Assembly (NCBI RefSeq): GCF_001282625.1 | Contig: NZ_CTEJ01000001.1 | Coordinates: 558,001 to 622,000 of the forward strand | DNA: 64,000 nucleotides | From: Lascolabacillus massiliensis | GTDB lineage: Bacteria; Bacteroidota; Bacteroidia; Bacteroidales; Dysgonomonadaceae | Direction of reading: 5' to 3' | Shown: in pieces, positions 1 to 9,100 of the stretch | How the letters are laid out: each line of letters opens with the position of its first letter | How positions within the stretch are numbered: the stretch's first letter is position 1 | Translations under genes and position numbers: made by a program | Notes under the pieces: generated by a model | Told to the model about the DNA's origin: nothing | Databases searched by the model: none | Seen by the model: the letters and a program-made list of their open reading frames with translations, nothing else

Positions 1-91
1 CCAAAGCTCTATGCAAATTTTCAAAATCTTTAGAAAAGCTGTGCAACGATAAAATCAAACCTATTAATAAAAGTACCAGATATTTTTTCAT
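1..91 (-). CDS. N-terminal fragment of an exported protein (cut by window edge)
   Basis: On the minus strand an ATG at 91-89 opens a frame that stays open to the window edge. It encodes about 30 residues starting MKKYLVLLLIGLILSLHSFS, a lysine-rich start, a hydrophobic core and a small-residue cleavage region, which is a typical signal peptide. The mature part (KDFENLHRAL) is too short to assign. It lies downstream of deoR in the same orientation, beyond two hairpins, so it is probably a separate unit. The family is unknown; the call rests only on the signal peptide and the open frame. Confidence 0.5.
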   Translation of the reverse strand, partial: MKKYLVLLLIGLILSLHSFSKDFENLHRAL

Positions 92-566
92 AATTATATT
101 TTTAATATTGACCATCTAATTTCAACAAAATCACCATCCTGCTTTAGATTGTAAAGCAGCGCCTGTTCTCGGGATGATAACTTTTTCCTTAAATATAGGT
201 AAGATTGGATCAATAAGATCTATAAAAACTCCTTTAAGTACTAATGTTTTATAAATATGAACAAACGTTTATAGAATTAATTAAACAATGCATTGAAATT
301 TTTATATCCTTATACCAATTCATAGATATATAACAGACTGTAAAATTAAGTATATTATTTATTAAACCTAATACAAATAAAGCTTTAGTTAATTATTTTC
401 AGCAGATGATACTTACTAAAGTATATATGTTTATTTGAAAAATACCAAGTCTTAGGCATCCTCAATAAATTATGATGTTGATAAGAAGAAAGTATGAGGA
501 GGATATGAAGTGGATATAGACTTGATACGGCCAAAGTTCATATTAAGTACGACTGATGTTACGGAC
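92..566. other. gene-poor AT-rich stretch with coding-like remnants
   Basis: No complete gene was found between the truncated gene at the left edge and the hairpins behind deoR. Two short stretches read as protein-like but lack starts. Minus strand 94-219 gives a frame containing LYNLKQDGDFVEIRW that ends 2 nt before the ATG at 91. Plus strand from 498 gives a frame containing YEVDIDLIRPKFILSTTDV that runs to about 611. These may be eroded gene ends; neither can be assigned to a family. Confidence 0.3.
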
Positions 567-600
567 AAAAAGTGTAAAAATGTTTACATTTGCACTTTTT
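567..600. terminator. hairpin terminator, probably bidirectional
   Basis: AAAAAGTG (567-574) pairs with CACTTTTT (593-600), giving a stem flanked by A and T runs on both sides. It lies between deoR (minus) and the gene at the left edge, so it can stop transcription in either direction. Confidence 0.55.
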
Positions 601-634
601 TATATATAATAATAGAGAATATCCAAAAAAGCGT

Positions 635-685
635 AAAAAAACACTTTCGTCAGTAGTTTCGAAATGTTTCGATATGTGTTTTTTT
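635..685 (-). terminator. deoR terminator-like hairpin containing an operator-like repeat
   Basis: AAAAAAACAC (635-644) pairs with GTGTTTTTTT (676-685) and overlaps the deoR stop codon at 684-686. On the minus strand the stem ends in a T run, as expected for the deoR terminator. Its loop carries the TTTCG-N5-TTTCG repeat at 657-671. Confidence 0.5.
657..671. promoter_or_regulatory. putative DeoR-family operator copy 4 (TTTCG-N5-TTTCG)
   Basis: TTTCGAAATGTTTCG is identical over all 15 bases to the copy at 1559-1573. It lies 12 nt beyond the deoR stop codon. A distal copy could help loop DNA with the copies upstream of deoR, or act on something downstream. The role is inferred from identity to the promoter-proximal copy. 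Confidence 0.5.
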
Positions 686-1475
686 ATCTGTCGTAAGGCG
701 TAAGATAGACTTCAATTTTTTTATTTCTTAAATCTGCTACTAAATGAGAGGGTGTATCTTCATCGGTAACTACAGCTTTCAAGTCTGTAACTTTAGAAAT
801 AAATGCGAAACTTCTTTTGTTGAATTTAGAGGAGTCGAATACGGCAATTGTTTCTTTTGCCATTGTTATCATAGTTTGATTGATATTGGCTTCTTCTATA
901 TTAGGTGTAGAAATACCCTCTTCAATATTGAAGCTGTCAACACCCAGAAATAGTTTATCACAATAAATAACTTTCAAAACAGACTCTGCAAGAGGCCCCA
1001 CAGTGGATAAAGAGGATCCGCGGAGATATCCACCAAGCAATATCACATCAAAACGATTATATTTCGAAACCTCTAATGCTATATCTATAGCGTTTGTTAC
1101 TATTGTCAACTTTTGAAACCTGTGTAGATTCTTGGCTATCTCCATGGTTGTAGTGCCGGAGTCTATTATTATTGTCTCGTTTTCGTTTATAAGAGTGGCA
1201 GCCATTTTGCCAATTGCTTTCTTTTGTTTGTGATGGAAAAGCCTTTTGGATTCAATGTGTACGTCATTTCCATCTATATTGGCAGTTGGTATTTTTATTG
1301 CACCACCACGTACTCTGAAAAGTAAATTGCGTTTTTTAAGCACTTCCAGATCCTTTCGGATTGTTACCTCAGATAGCGAGTATCTTTTACAAAGTTCTTC
1401 AACCGTAACGCGATTGTGCTGGTTAATTAATTGAATTATATCTGCTCTTCTTTCGTTTGTTGAGAAATTTTCCAT
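684..1475 (-). CDS. DeoR/AgaR-family transcriptional repressor
   Basis: A 263-aa DeoR-family protein of usual length. Residues about 9-60 form the DeoR winged helix-turn-helix, including VTVEELCKRYSLSEVTIRKD and the following LKKRNLLFRVRGGA. Residues about 80-240 form the DeoRC sugar-phosphate sensor fold, with the DSGTTTMEIA, TIVTNAIDIA and LLGGYLR segments. It is transcribed divergently from agaS-pfkB. Members of this family repress sugar catabolic operons and are released by a phosphorylated intermediate, here plausibly GalN-6-P, GalNAc-6-P or a tagatose phosphate. Three TTTCG direct repeats lie in its upstream region and one just past its stop, which suggests autorepression and control of the PUL. 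It replaces the hybrid two-component or ECF-sigma regulators common in Bacteroidota PULs. Confidence 0.9.
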   Translation of the reverse strand: MENFSTNERRADIIQLINQHNRVTVEELCKRYSLSEVTIRKDLEVLKKRNLLFRVRGGAIKIPTANIDGNDVHIESKRLFHHKQKKAIGKMAATLINENETIIIDSGTTTMEIAKNLHRFQKLTIVTNAIDIALEVSKYNRFDVILLGGYLRGSSLSTVGPLAESVLKVIYCDKLFLGVDSFNIEEGISTPNIEEANINQTMITMAKETIAVFDSSKFNKRSFAFISKVTDLKAVVTDEDTPSHLVADLRNKKIEVYLTPYDR

Positions 1476-1495
1476 AATATGACTTTTTACACTTA

Positions 1496-1503
1496 CAAAT
1501 GTA
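1496..1503 (-). promoter_or_regulatory. deoR -7 promoter box
   Basis: On the minus strand this reads TACATTTG, an exact match to the Bacteroidota -7 consensus TAnnTTTG, about 20 nt before the deoR ATG. The expected -33 position falls at the CGAAA-N5-CGAAA repeat (1522-1536), so binding there would block the promoter. Confidence 0.55.
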
Positions 1504-1521
1504 GTGTTTTAATTGAATAAA

Positions 1522-1536
1522 CGAAATGTAGCGAAA
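1522..1536. promoter_or_regulatory. putative DeoR-family operator copy 1
   Basis: CGAAATGTAGCGAAA, which is TTTCG-N5-TTTCG on the minus strand. It lies over the -33 zone of the deoR promoter. Half-site sequence and spacing match the other copies at 657, 1559 and 1674. Confidence 0.6.
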
Positions 1537-1558
1537 GGGTATTTTATTCAAAAGTTTA

Positions 1559-1573
1559 TTTCGAAATGTTTCG
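1559..1573. promoter_or_regulatory. putative DeoR-family operator copy 2
   Basis: TTTCGAAATGTTTCG lies midway in the divergent deoR-agaS intergenic region and is identical to the copy at 657-671. Half-sites repeat every 10 bp, so both would face the same side of the helix. Confidence 0.6.
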
Positions 1574-1673
1574 AAACGGAAAAGCTTCTTCCATGAATAA
1601 GTTAAAAGCATGAAAATGAACATAATAGTATTTAAGTGATGTAAAACATGTTATAAAACATATATTATTAAAG

Positions 1674-1702
1674 TTTCGGATGTTTCGATTGTGTTATGTT
1701 TG
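1674..1702 (+). promoter_or_regulatory. agaS operon promoter with overlapping operator copy 3
   Basis: TTTCGGATGTTTCG (1674-1687) is a TTTCG-N4-TTTCG repeat. A consensus -7 box TATGTTTG follows at 1695-1702, about 40 nt before the agaS ATG. The repeat covers the -33 to -7 interval, which is the geometry of a repressor operator. The spacer is one base shorter than in the other copies. Confidence 0.6.
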
Positions 1703-1742
1703 TAACAAAGTTAAACATTTAGAATAAAAAAATTAAGTAAAT

Positions 1743-2861
1743 ATGGGATTTGTAAATAGTAACACATACCGTGAAATATTTCATCAGCCGGAGATGTGGA
1801 GACAAACATACAGTATTATATCGGAAAGAAAAGAAGAAATATCAAACTTTTTATCTAACTACTATAATAATGATGTGACTGTAGTTTTTACGGGAGCAGG
1901 GACTTCATCTTACGTAGGGAATATTTTACAGTATTTGATGGCAGGTTATGGTATTACTAACTATAAATCTGTTGCTACTACCGATTTGACTACTCACGCT
2001 GATACTATTTTTCTTAAAAATAAAAAATATATTCTTGTCTCTTTGGCTAGATCGGGTAACAGTCCGGAAAGTATAGCTGCTGTTGATATTGCTGACTCTA
2101 TTTGCGGTGACAATATATCTCACATATTCATTACATGTAATGCTGAGGGCGCTTTGGCAAAAAGAGAGCCTAAAAGCAACGTGCTTTCGTTAATTCTTCC
2201 GGATGCAACTAATGATAAGGGTTTGGCTATGACCAGCAGTTTCTCTTCTATGCTTCTTATGGCAATGTTGGTATTTGATCTAAATAATGTTGAAGAAAAC
2301 AGAGCCGGAGTTGATAAATTAAGTAAGAAGGCCGAATATATGTTAAATAGGTATTCTGAGGATATACAAAAGATTGCTGCAATAGATTTTGAAAGAGCTG
2401 TTTTTCTTGGCTCAGGTGAAAAGAAAGGAATAGCTGAGGAGTGTCATCTTAAACTTCAGGAACTTACCGATGGGAAAGTAATATGTCTTTTTGATTCGTT
2501 CCTGGGTTTCAGACATGGACCAAAAGCAGCTTTAAATGAAAAGACTTTGATTATATACCTTTTTGCAGATGATGAAAAGACACTTAAATATGAAATAGAT
2601 CTGGTTGTACAAATTAATCAACAAATTAAACCTGCAGGTCAGATTTACGTAGCAGAAAGAAAAATAGAGCAAACAGAAGTGAAATATGACCTGGAGATGG
2701 TGCCTGAAACATACGAGAATACAAAATTTGATGTAATTTTATATGTACTTGTTGGTCAGTTGCTGGGCCTTTTCAAAAATGTTGAATTGAAACTGGATCC
2801 TGATAGCCCATCGGCAAGTGGAAAAATTGCACGTGTTGTTGAAGGTGTAACCATTTATTAA
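1743..2861 (+). CDS. agaS: AgaS-like SIS-domain sugar-phosphate isomerase/deaminase
   Basis: A 372-aa cytoplasmic protein with two SIS domains. The first has FTGAGTSSYVGN (residues 49-60) and SLARSGNSPES, which bind the sugar phosphate. The second has FLGSGEKKGIAEECHLKLQE followed by FDSFLGFRHGPKAA, the pattern typical of AgaS. AgaS enzymes convert galactosamine-6-phosphate to tagatose-6-phosphate with release of ammonia. It is the first gene of the operon, behind a consensus promoter overlapped by putative operators, and is followed 12-21 nt later by a PfkB kinase. With GH109 and a GatZ homologue downstream, GalN-6-P is the best-supported substrate. A general ketose/aldose-phosphate isomerase or a glucosamine-6-P role cannot be ruled out. 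Confidence 0.85.
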   Translation: MGFVNSNTYREIFHQPEMWRQTYSIISERKEEISNFLSNYYNNDVTVVFTGAGTSSYVGNILQYLMAGYGITNYKSVATTDLTTHADTIFLKNKKYILVSLARSGNSPESIAAVDIADSICGDNISHIFITCNAEGALAKREPKSNVLSLILPDATNDKGLAMTSSFSSMLLMAMLVFDLNNVEENRAGVDKLSKKAEYMLNRYSEDIQKIAAIDFERAVFLGSGEKKGIAEECHLKLQELTDGKVICLFDSFLGFRHGPKAALNEKTLIIYLFADDEKTLKYEIDLVVQINQQIKPAGQIYVAERKIEQTEVKYDLEMVPETYENTKFDVILYVLVGQLLGLFKNVELKLDPDSPSASGKIARVVEGVTIY

Positions 2862-2882
2862 ACAAAAAAAAGCTTGACAGTT

Positions 2883-3836
2883 ATGAAAAATTATGATGTA
2901 GTAGCTATCGGAGAACTTAACGTAGATTTAATACTGAACGGAATTCAGGGAGAACCTACTGTAGGGAAAGAGATTTTTGCAGAGGATATGCTTCTGACGC
3001 TAGGAAGTTCAACTGCTATTTTCGCAGCCAATGTTGCATGCCTTGGATCTAAGACAGGTTTCGTTGGCATGATAGGAAAAGATGTGTTCGGTACTCTTAT
3101 TGAAGCTAGTTTGACAGAGAAGGGAGTAGATACCTCTATGCTGATAAAATCATCCAAGTATGCATCGGGTGCAACTATCTGCCTGAATTACAATGAAGAT
3201 AGGGCAAATGTGACATATCAGGGTGCAATGGATCACATGTCATATGATGATATTGATAATTCAGTTTTTACTAACACAAAACATATTCATCTCTCATCTG
3301 TGTTTTTGCAGTCAGGTATAAAGAAAGATCTGCTTAAGATTCTTAAATCAGCTCGTGAAAATAGTGTAACTACATCCTTTGACCCACAATGGGATCCAAA
3401 AGAGAAATGGGATATGGATTATAAAGAGGTATTACCATACCTGAATGTATTTCTGCCCAATGAAACTGAACTGAAGTTTATTACCGGATCTGAAACATTA
3501 GAGGAGGGAATAGAAAAAATCAGACCATATATAAACGTATGTGTAGTGAAATGTGGAAGGAATGGTTCTATATTACTCCAAAAAGGTAAAGCAGATATAA
3601 AACTAGATGCTTTTCTTAATAACGATGTAGTTGATGCAATTGGGGCCGGTGACAGTTTTAATGCTGGTTTTATTCATGCATTTGTCAAAGGAGCATCAGT
3701 TGAAGAGGCTCAGGTTAATGGAAACCTTACAGGGGCAGTTAACACTACTGCTGCTGGAGGTACAGGAGCTTTCACTTCGGCAGAAGCTGTGAAAAAGATA
3801 GCTGCTGACAGATTCAAAAAGAGTCTGATATTATAA
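2883..3836 (+). CDS. PfkB-family sugar kinase (tagatose-6-P kinase candidate)
   Basis: A PfkB/ribokinase-family protein of about 317 aa. The N-terminal MKNYDVVAIGELNVDLIL matches the family's opening strand. The C-terminal DAIGAGDSFNAGF is the PfkB signature 2, with the catalytic Asp in GAGD and the anion hole. I chose the ATG at 2883 over an in-frame TTG at 2874 because family homology begins right after it. It follows agaS closely and presumably phosphorylates a sugar or sugar phosphate from the same pathway, plausibly tagatose-6-phosphate to tagatose-1,6-bisphosphate. Specificity within PfkB cannot be read from sequence, so fructose, ketodeoxy-sugar or nucleoside kinase roles remain possible. 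Confidence 0.8.
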   Translation: MKNYDVVAIGELNVDLILNGIQGEPTVGKEIFAEDMLLTLGSSTAIFAANVACLGSKTGFVGMIGKDVFGTLIEASLTEKGVDTSMLIKSSKYASGATICLNYNEDRANVTYQGAMDHMSYDDIDNSVFTNTKHIHLSSVFLQSGIKKDLLKILKSARENSVTTSFDPQWDPKEKWDMDYKEVLPYLNVFLPNETELKFITGSETLEEGIEKIRPYINVCVVKCGRNGSILLQKGKADIKLDAFLNNDVVDAIGAGDSFNAGFIHAFVKGASVEEAQVNGNLTGAVNTTAAGGTGAFTSAEAVKKIAADRFKKSLIL

Positions 3837-3902
3837 TAAGCAGCACTGGCAAGAGTGATGTGATTTTTAATAAATATATAAATCAATAAAAACTATCAAT
3901 TT

Positions 3903-5954
3903 ATGAAATTCGTAAGAAACATATTTCTAGCCGGTCTCTCTGCCTTGCTTGTATGTTCCTGCTCAAATGCCCCTACAATGGTAGAAAACGGGAATATGGT
4001 TTTCGAAATCAGTGAGGATATGCAGACACGGTTAACCTGGAACGAATCAACCAATCAACTGGTGGATTTTGGCTATACTGAAGCACTGATCACAGGGAAT
4101 GATGAAGAGATTAAAGAGTTTACGCTGATCAAATCATCGAAAAGAAAAATCAACGATGAAAAAGGTCAGGGTGAAAACTATCTGTATCAGGGAAAAAATA
4201 CCGAAGGAAAACTTACAAAGATTCTGTCGGTTACAAAATATGAAGATTTCCCTAATATGCTTATAACAAAGGTGTCATTTGTGAATGATGGAGATACGCC
4301 TGTAGTTGTAAAAGAGATCAAAAACAACAGATATGAGGTTATAGGAGGAGGTGATACACCCACATACTGGTCGTTTCAGGGCGAATCTACATCTCGCCGA
4401 AGGGATTGGATATTACCTGTTGTAGAAAATTTCTATCAGCGTAACTTTATGGGAATGAATAATTCCGACTATGGAGGTGGAATACCGGTTACTGCTCTTT
4501 GGAGATCTGATCTGGGTATTGCAATTGGTCATGTATCCCTGCACCCTGAACTTGTATCGCTGCCGGTTGATAATAGAAATGAAACAGGCAATGCAATTAT
4601 TTCAATGACAAAAACATATGAAGAGGATGAGTATGTAACACTAATGCCCGGTGAAACTATCTCTTCAATTGAGGGTTTTGTACAAATGTACGAAGGAGAC
4701 TGTTTTCTGCCATTGAGAAGATTTTCTGAATATATGCAGAAATCAGGGATTGTAATGCCTGAATCGGAACCTGATGCGTTTGAATCTATGTGGTGTTCAT
4801 GGGGATATGAGCGCACTGCTACTTTTGAAGAGGTTCTTGGCACTTTGCCTAAAGTGAAGGAGCTTGGAATTAAATGGGCAACTGTTGATGATGGTTTTCA
4901 GATTGCCGAGGGCGACTGGGATCTTGATCCTAAAAGATTCCCGGGTGGAGATCAGGAGATGATTGATCTTGTTAAAGAAATGAAAAAGGATGGCTTGAAA
5001 GTGCAGCTTTGGTGGGCACCTCTTGCTGCTGATCCCGGAACCAAAATTCTTGAAGAGCACCCTGAAATAGTGATGCTATCAAAAGATGGTAAACCATACA
5101 ATATTTCCTGGTGGAACAGTTATTATATGTCTCCTGTTGCTGAGGCTACAATTAATGAAACAAGGAAACTTGTTAACAGGTTTATAAAGGAATATGATTT
5201 TGATGGACTTAAACTAGATGGCCAGCATCTAAATGCTGTTAATCCCGATTATAGCCAGGCAAATCACCCGCATGACCCTGAATTGGCTGTAAGAGAGTTA
5301 CCTAACTTCTTTAAGTTGATTTATGAGGATGCGTTGGCAATAAAACCCAATGCAGTAATTCAAAACTGCCCTTGTGGTACTTGTATGTCATTCTATAATA
5401 TGCCTTATGCAAATCAGGTTGTGTCTTCAGACCCAACAAGCAGCTGGCAGATTAGAAGCAAAGGTTTGGTTTACAGAGCAATCATTCCAAAGACTGCCTA
5501 TTTCGGAGATCATGTTGAGCTGAGTGATAATGGTGATGATTTTGCATCATCTTTCGGTATTGGTGCTGTACTTGGAACAAAGTTTACCTATCCAAAGAAC
5601 AACCCAAATGTTAAAGAAGACTACCTGTTGACACCAGAAAAAGAGGTGATATGGAAGAAATGGTTCTCATTATATGATGAGAAAATGTTATCAACCGGAA
5701 CTTATATGGGTGGACTTTATGATATAGGCTACTTTAAACCTGAAGCTCATGTTGTTAAAAAAGATGATAAAATGTATTATGCATTTTATGCAGATGAGTG
5801 GGATGGAGAAATTGAGTTGAGAGGTCTTGAAAAAGATAGAGAATATACCGTAGTAGAATATGCTAATGATGAACAAAGAACTTATACTGTGAATGGTTCT
5901 AATCCAATTATTAAACCTGCATTTAAGAAAGACTACCTTATAGAAGTATATTAA
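3903..5954 (+). CDS. GH36-family alpha-galactosidase/alpha-N-acetylgalactosaminidase lipoprotein
   Basis: A 683-aa protein with a lipoprotein signal (LSALLVCSCS, Cys at about residue 20). The N-terminal half is a beta-sandwich and the central part a TIM barrel. GH36 hallmarks are VDDGFQ, GDWDLDPKRFPGG and WWAPLAADP. The nucleophile Asp is D439 in LKLDG, and the acid/base is D510 in SSDPTSSW; their spacing of 71 fits GH36. Family activity is release of terminal alpha-linked Gal, and some members remove alpha-GalNAc or GalN. Next to AgaS and GH109, an amino-sugar substrate is plausible. The loop before the acid/base is unusual: NCPCGTC, with C489, C491 and C494 where characterised enzymes often have an NC..G-rich loop. 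It probably acts at the cell surface or in the periplasm. Confidence 0.85.
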   Translation: MKFVRNIFLAGLSALLVCSCSNAPTMVENGNMVFEISEDMQTRLTWNESTNQLVDFGYTEALITGNDEEIKEFTLIKSSKRKINDEKGQGENYLYQGKNTEGKLTKILSVTKYEDFPNMLITKVSFVNDGDTPVVVKEIKNNRYEVIGGGDTPTYWSFQGESTSRRRDWILPVVENFYQRNFMGMNNSDYGGGIPVTALWRSDLGIAIGHVSLHPELVSLPVDNRNETGNAIISMTKTYEEDEYVTLMPGETISSIEGFVQMYEGDCFLPLRRFSEYMQKSGIVMPESEPDAFESMWCSWGYERTATFEEVLGTLPKVKELGIKWATVDDGFQIAEGDWDLDPKRFPGGDQEMIDLVKEMKKDGLKVQLWWAPLAADPGTKILEEHPEIVMLSKDGKPYNISWWNSYYMSPVAEATINETRKLVNRFIKEYDFDGLKLDGQHLNAVNPDYSQANHPHDPELAVRELPNFFKLIYEDALAIKPNAVIQNCPCGTCMSFYNMPYANQVVSSDPTSSWQIRSKGLVYRAIIPKTAYFGDHVELSDNGDDFASSFGIGAVLGTKFTYPKNNPNVKEDYLLTPEKEVIWKKWFSLYDEKMLSTGTYMGGLYDIGYFKPEAHVVKKDDKMYYAFYADEWDGEIELRGLEKDREYTVVEYANDEQRTYTVNGSNPIIKPAFKKDYLIEVY

Positions 5955-6139
5955 AAATAGAAACATAAATTACGCTATATAGCACTGATTAAGTGAGTGT
6001 TATACTGCTTTTTACCCAGGAGCTTCAAAAATGAAAAGTTACCCGGGCAGGTGATACCTATCTCTAACAGAAGAAAACTATTTATAAAATTATAAATGAT
6101 AGTACGTATGAATAATAAACAATTAAATGAAGAATTACT
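5955..6139 (+). other. 185-bp gap between GH36 and susC
   Basis: No gene was found. The gap holds a GC-richer patch with two near-copies of TTACCC (around 6013 and 6040) and an AT-rich leader before the susC ATG. A promoter or attenuator could sit here and set SusCD expression apart from the catabolic genes, but no consensus box is convincing. Confidence 0.25.
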
Positions 6140-9100
6140 ATGAACGACTGTTTTAGAAAAGCTTTGCAAAAGCATTTATTCTATGTGATGCCTGTAATAC
6201 TAATGTTACTGATCACATCTGTATTTTCAAATGTTGTTGCAGCAGATAACCTTGTAAATGAGGTTATGCAGCAACGTATGGTAAACGGTAATGTTACTGA
6301 TTCACAAGGAGAACCTTTGATTGGTGTTACCGTGGCAATTAAAGGCATGTCAACAGGAACTGTTACTGATTTCGATGGAAATTATACTCTTGCTAACGTT
6401 CCTGAGAATGCTACATTGGTTTTCTCTTATGTAGGTTTTACAACATTGGAGGAAGTTGTTGGTGGCAGAACTACTATTAATATTGTTTTGATGGAAGAGG
6501 CAACCTTAATGGATGAACTTGTTGTGGTTGGTTATAATACCATTAGAAGAAGCCAGCTGACAAGTTCAGTAGTTACCTTAGAGAGTAGTGAAATCACAGA
6601 TAATGTTACACATGACCTTGGATCTATGCTGCAAGGTAAAGTAGCCGGTCTAATGATTACCAACTCTACGGGACAACCGGGTTCGTCTGCTCAAATGCGA
6701 ATTCGCGGGGTAGGTACGATTACAGCAGGACAGAGTCCGCTAATTGTTGTTGACGGTATTCCGGGTGGAACCTATGATCCTAACGATGTTGAAACAGTAA
6801 GTGTTTTGAAGGACGTTGGCTCTACTGCTATATATGGTGCTGATGGTGCAAATGGGGTTATAGTTATAACAACAAAGCAGGGACGAAAGAATCAGAAAGC
6901 TGAAGTTACTGTAAGGGCTAATGTTGCTACTACAGAAGCACTTTTCGGTAGATTTAGCCCAATGGATGGAGCTGAGTTGTATGATCTTTGGGCTTCATGG
7001 GGAATTCCTAACTTTGAGGCAAACTATCCGGAATCTTTGAGAGAAAGAAACTTTGACTGGTTAAACAGTACATTCAAGAAAGGTAATGCACAGGAATATC
7101 ATGCATCAGTAAGAGGTGGTACTACCAATACTTCTTATATGGTGAGTCTGAATCACTTTAACCAGAAAGGTACTATGCCTGGAACTCACTACAGAAGAAA
7201 TAACATTAGAATGAACTTCGACCTGCAGCTTGCTCCTACTGTTGACATGAGTGTAAGAATGAATATGCGTGAAAACAAAAGCGAGAACCTGTGGTCTTAC
7301 ACTTTTAGTGAAATGGCTTATCGCGGTATTCCATGGGATAATCCATTCGATGAAAATGGCAATCCTGTGAATATTGCAGCAACTCCTCCGGCAGAACAGA
7401 CTTGGTACTACGCAAACCGCCAGAACCCATGGCATGGTTATCAGTATAACTATAACAGAAGCGGTGGTACAGGTATGAATCTTGACCTTGTTCTCAACTG
7501 GCAAATCCTTCCTTGGTTAACTGCAAGTAATACTCTTCGTCTTGGCAGATCACAAAGCTGGGAGAAGGAGTTTTATGACTCTCGTGATGCAAGTCAGACC
7601 CACAACGGTATACAGGATGGTAGCTATGTAGAAGATTCAGCAACTTTCCCACTTGGTGGATATGGAAATACCACACTTCTGAGAGTTAATCACAGTTTTG
7701 GTGCTCACCATATTGGAGGTGTTGCTGGTTATGAATTTGGTCAATCACCCGGTAGTTACAGTTTTGGTGCTTATTCACAGAATCAGCCGGTTGGTATTGA
7801 GCTTGTATCAGCAGGTGCTGCAAATACCATGCGTGCCACAGGTGGGTATTCCACACCAAGTGCAGGTTGGTCAGCATTTGCACAGATGAACTATTCATAC
7901 AAAGACAAATATCTGGCTTCTGTTTCTTACAGAGCAGACGCGAGCAGCAAATTTGCTCCTGGAAAACGTGTTGGTTATTTCCCGGCAGCAAGTGCAGGCT
8001 GGTTAGCTTCAAATGAAGATTTCCTTAAAGGTAATAATATACTTACATACCTGAAGTTACGTGGTAGTTATGGTTTAACAGGTAACTCCAACATTGGTAA
8101 CTTTACCTATCTTGATGCATACACATTCTCAAATGTAACTTATCTTGGTATACCGGGTGCACAACCATCACGACTTGCCAATCCTAATTTGGGGTGGGAG
8201 TCCGCAATCATGGCTACTGCAGGTATTGACATGAAGTTTTTCAAATGGTTAGATTTAACTGTTGATGTTTATAAAAACCTTAACAAGGATCTTCTATTTG
8301 CTGCACCTGTTGCTCCAAGTACTGGTTTCTACAGCTATACACGTAATGTTGGTGAAGTAAGCAATAAAGGTATTGAAATTGAATTAAGCACAGTAAATAT
8401 AAATAAGAAAGACTGGAGATGGACAACATCTTTCAATATTGGATTCAACAAAAATACTGTTGAGAAACTTCCAAGTGATGAGCCCGGACAGCCTGGCAAA
8501 CCAATTATGGTTGGGTCGGCAGATGCTGCTCGTCAGAGAATGGAAGAAGGTAAAGAACTTTATGGCTGGTACATGCAAGAGTGGCGTGGTGTTGATCCAG
8601 AAACAGGTGATCCGCTATGGACTGCTGAAGATGGTGGAGTTACCAATGATTATGCAAAAGCTAAAGTTGATTGGTTAGGATCATCTCCAAATCCAAAGTT
8701 CTCAGGTGGTCTTCAGAATACTGTATCCTATAAAGGATTCTCTCTTGGAGCAAATATATTCTTCATATATGGTAACACCATCTATAACGGCACTCGAAGC
8801 TCAATGGATAATGATGGACGTCAGGCTCAATACAATCAGATTTCTCTTGATAATGGTTTAGGTTGGAGCAGATGGGAAAAACCTGGTGATATTGCTACTC
8901 ACCCAAGACCAGTTTATGGAGGAAATAAGAATTCGGCAGGTGCTTCTTCACGCTTTCTTGAAGATGGAAGCTTTTTACGTTTGCGTAATGTGAATTTCGG
9001 ATATAATTTCTCAGGTAATGTATTGAATGAAATAGGTGTACAGAGTGCACGTTTATTCTTCTCAGGTGACAACCTGTTGACATTTAGTAAATTCTCAGGA

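Noticed and set aside
1423-1623. 66-codon minus-strand frame over the deoR 5' end and upstream region
   Set aside because: It overlaps the deoR start in another frame and covers promoter and operator repeats; no protein pattern was seen.
2874-2882. TTG as the start of the PfkB kinase
   Set aside because: The ATG at 2883 is followed directly by the family's first strand, so the three extra codons are not needed.
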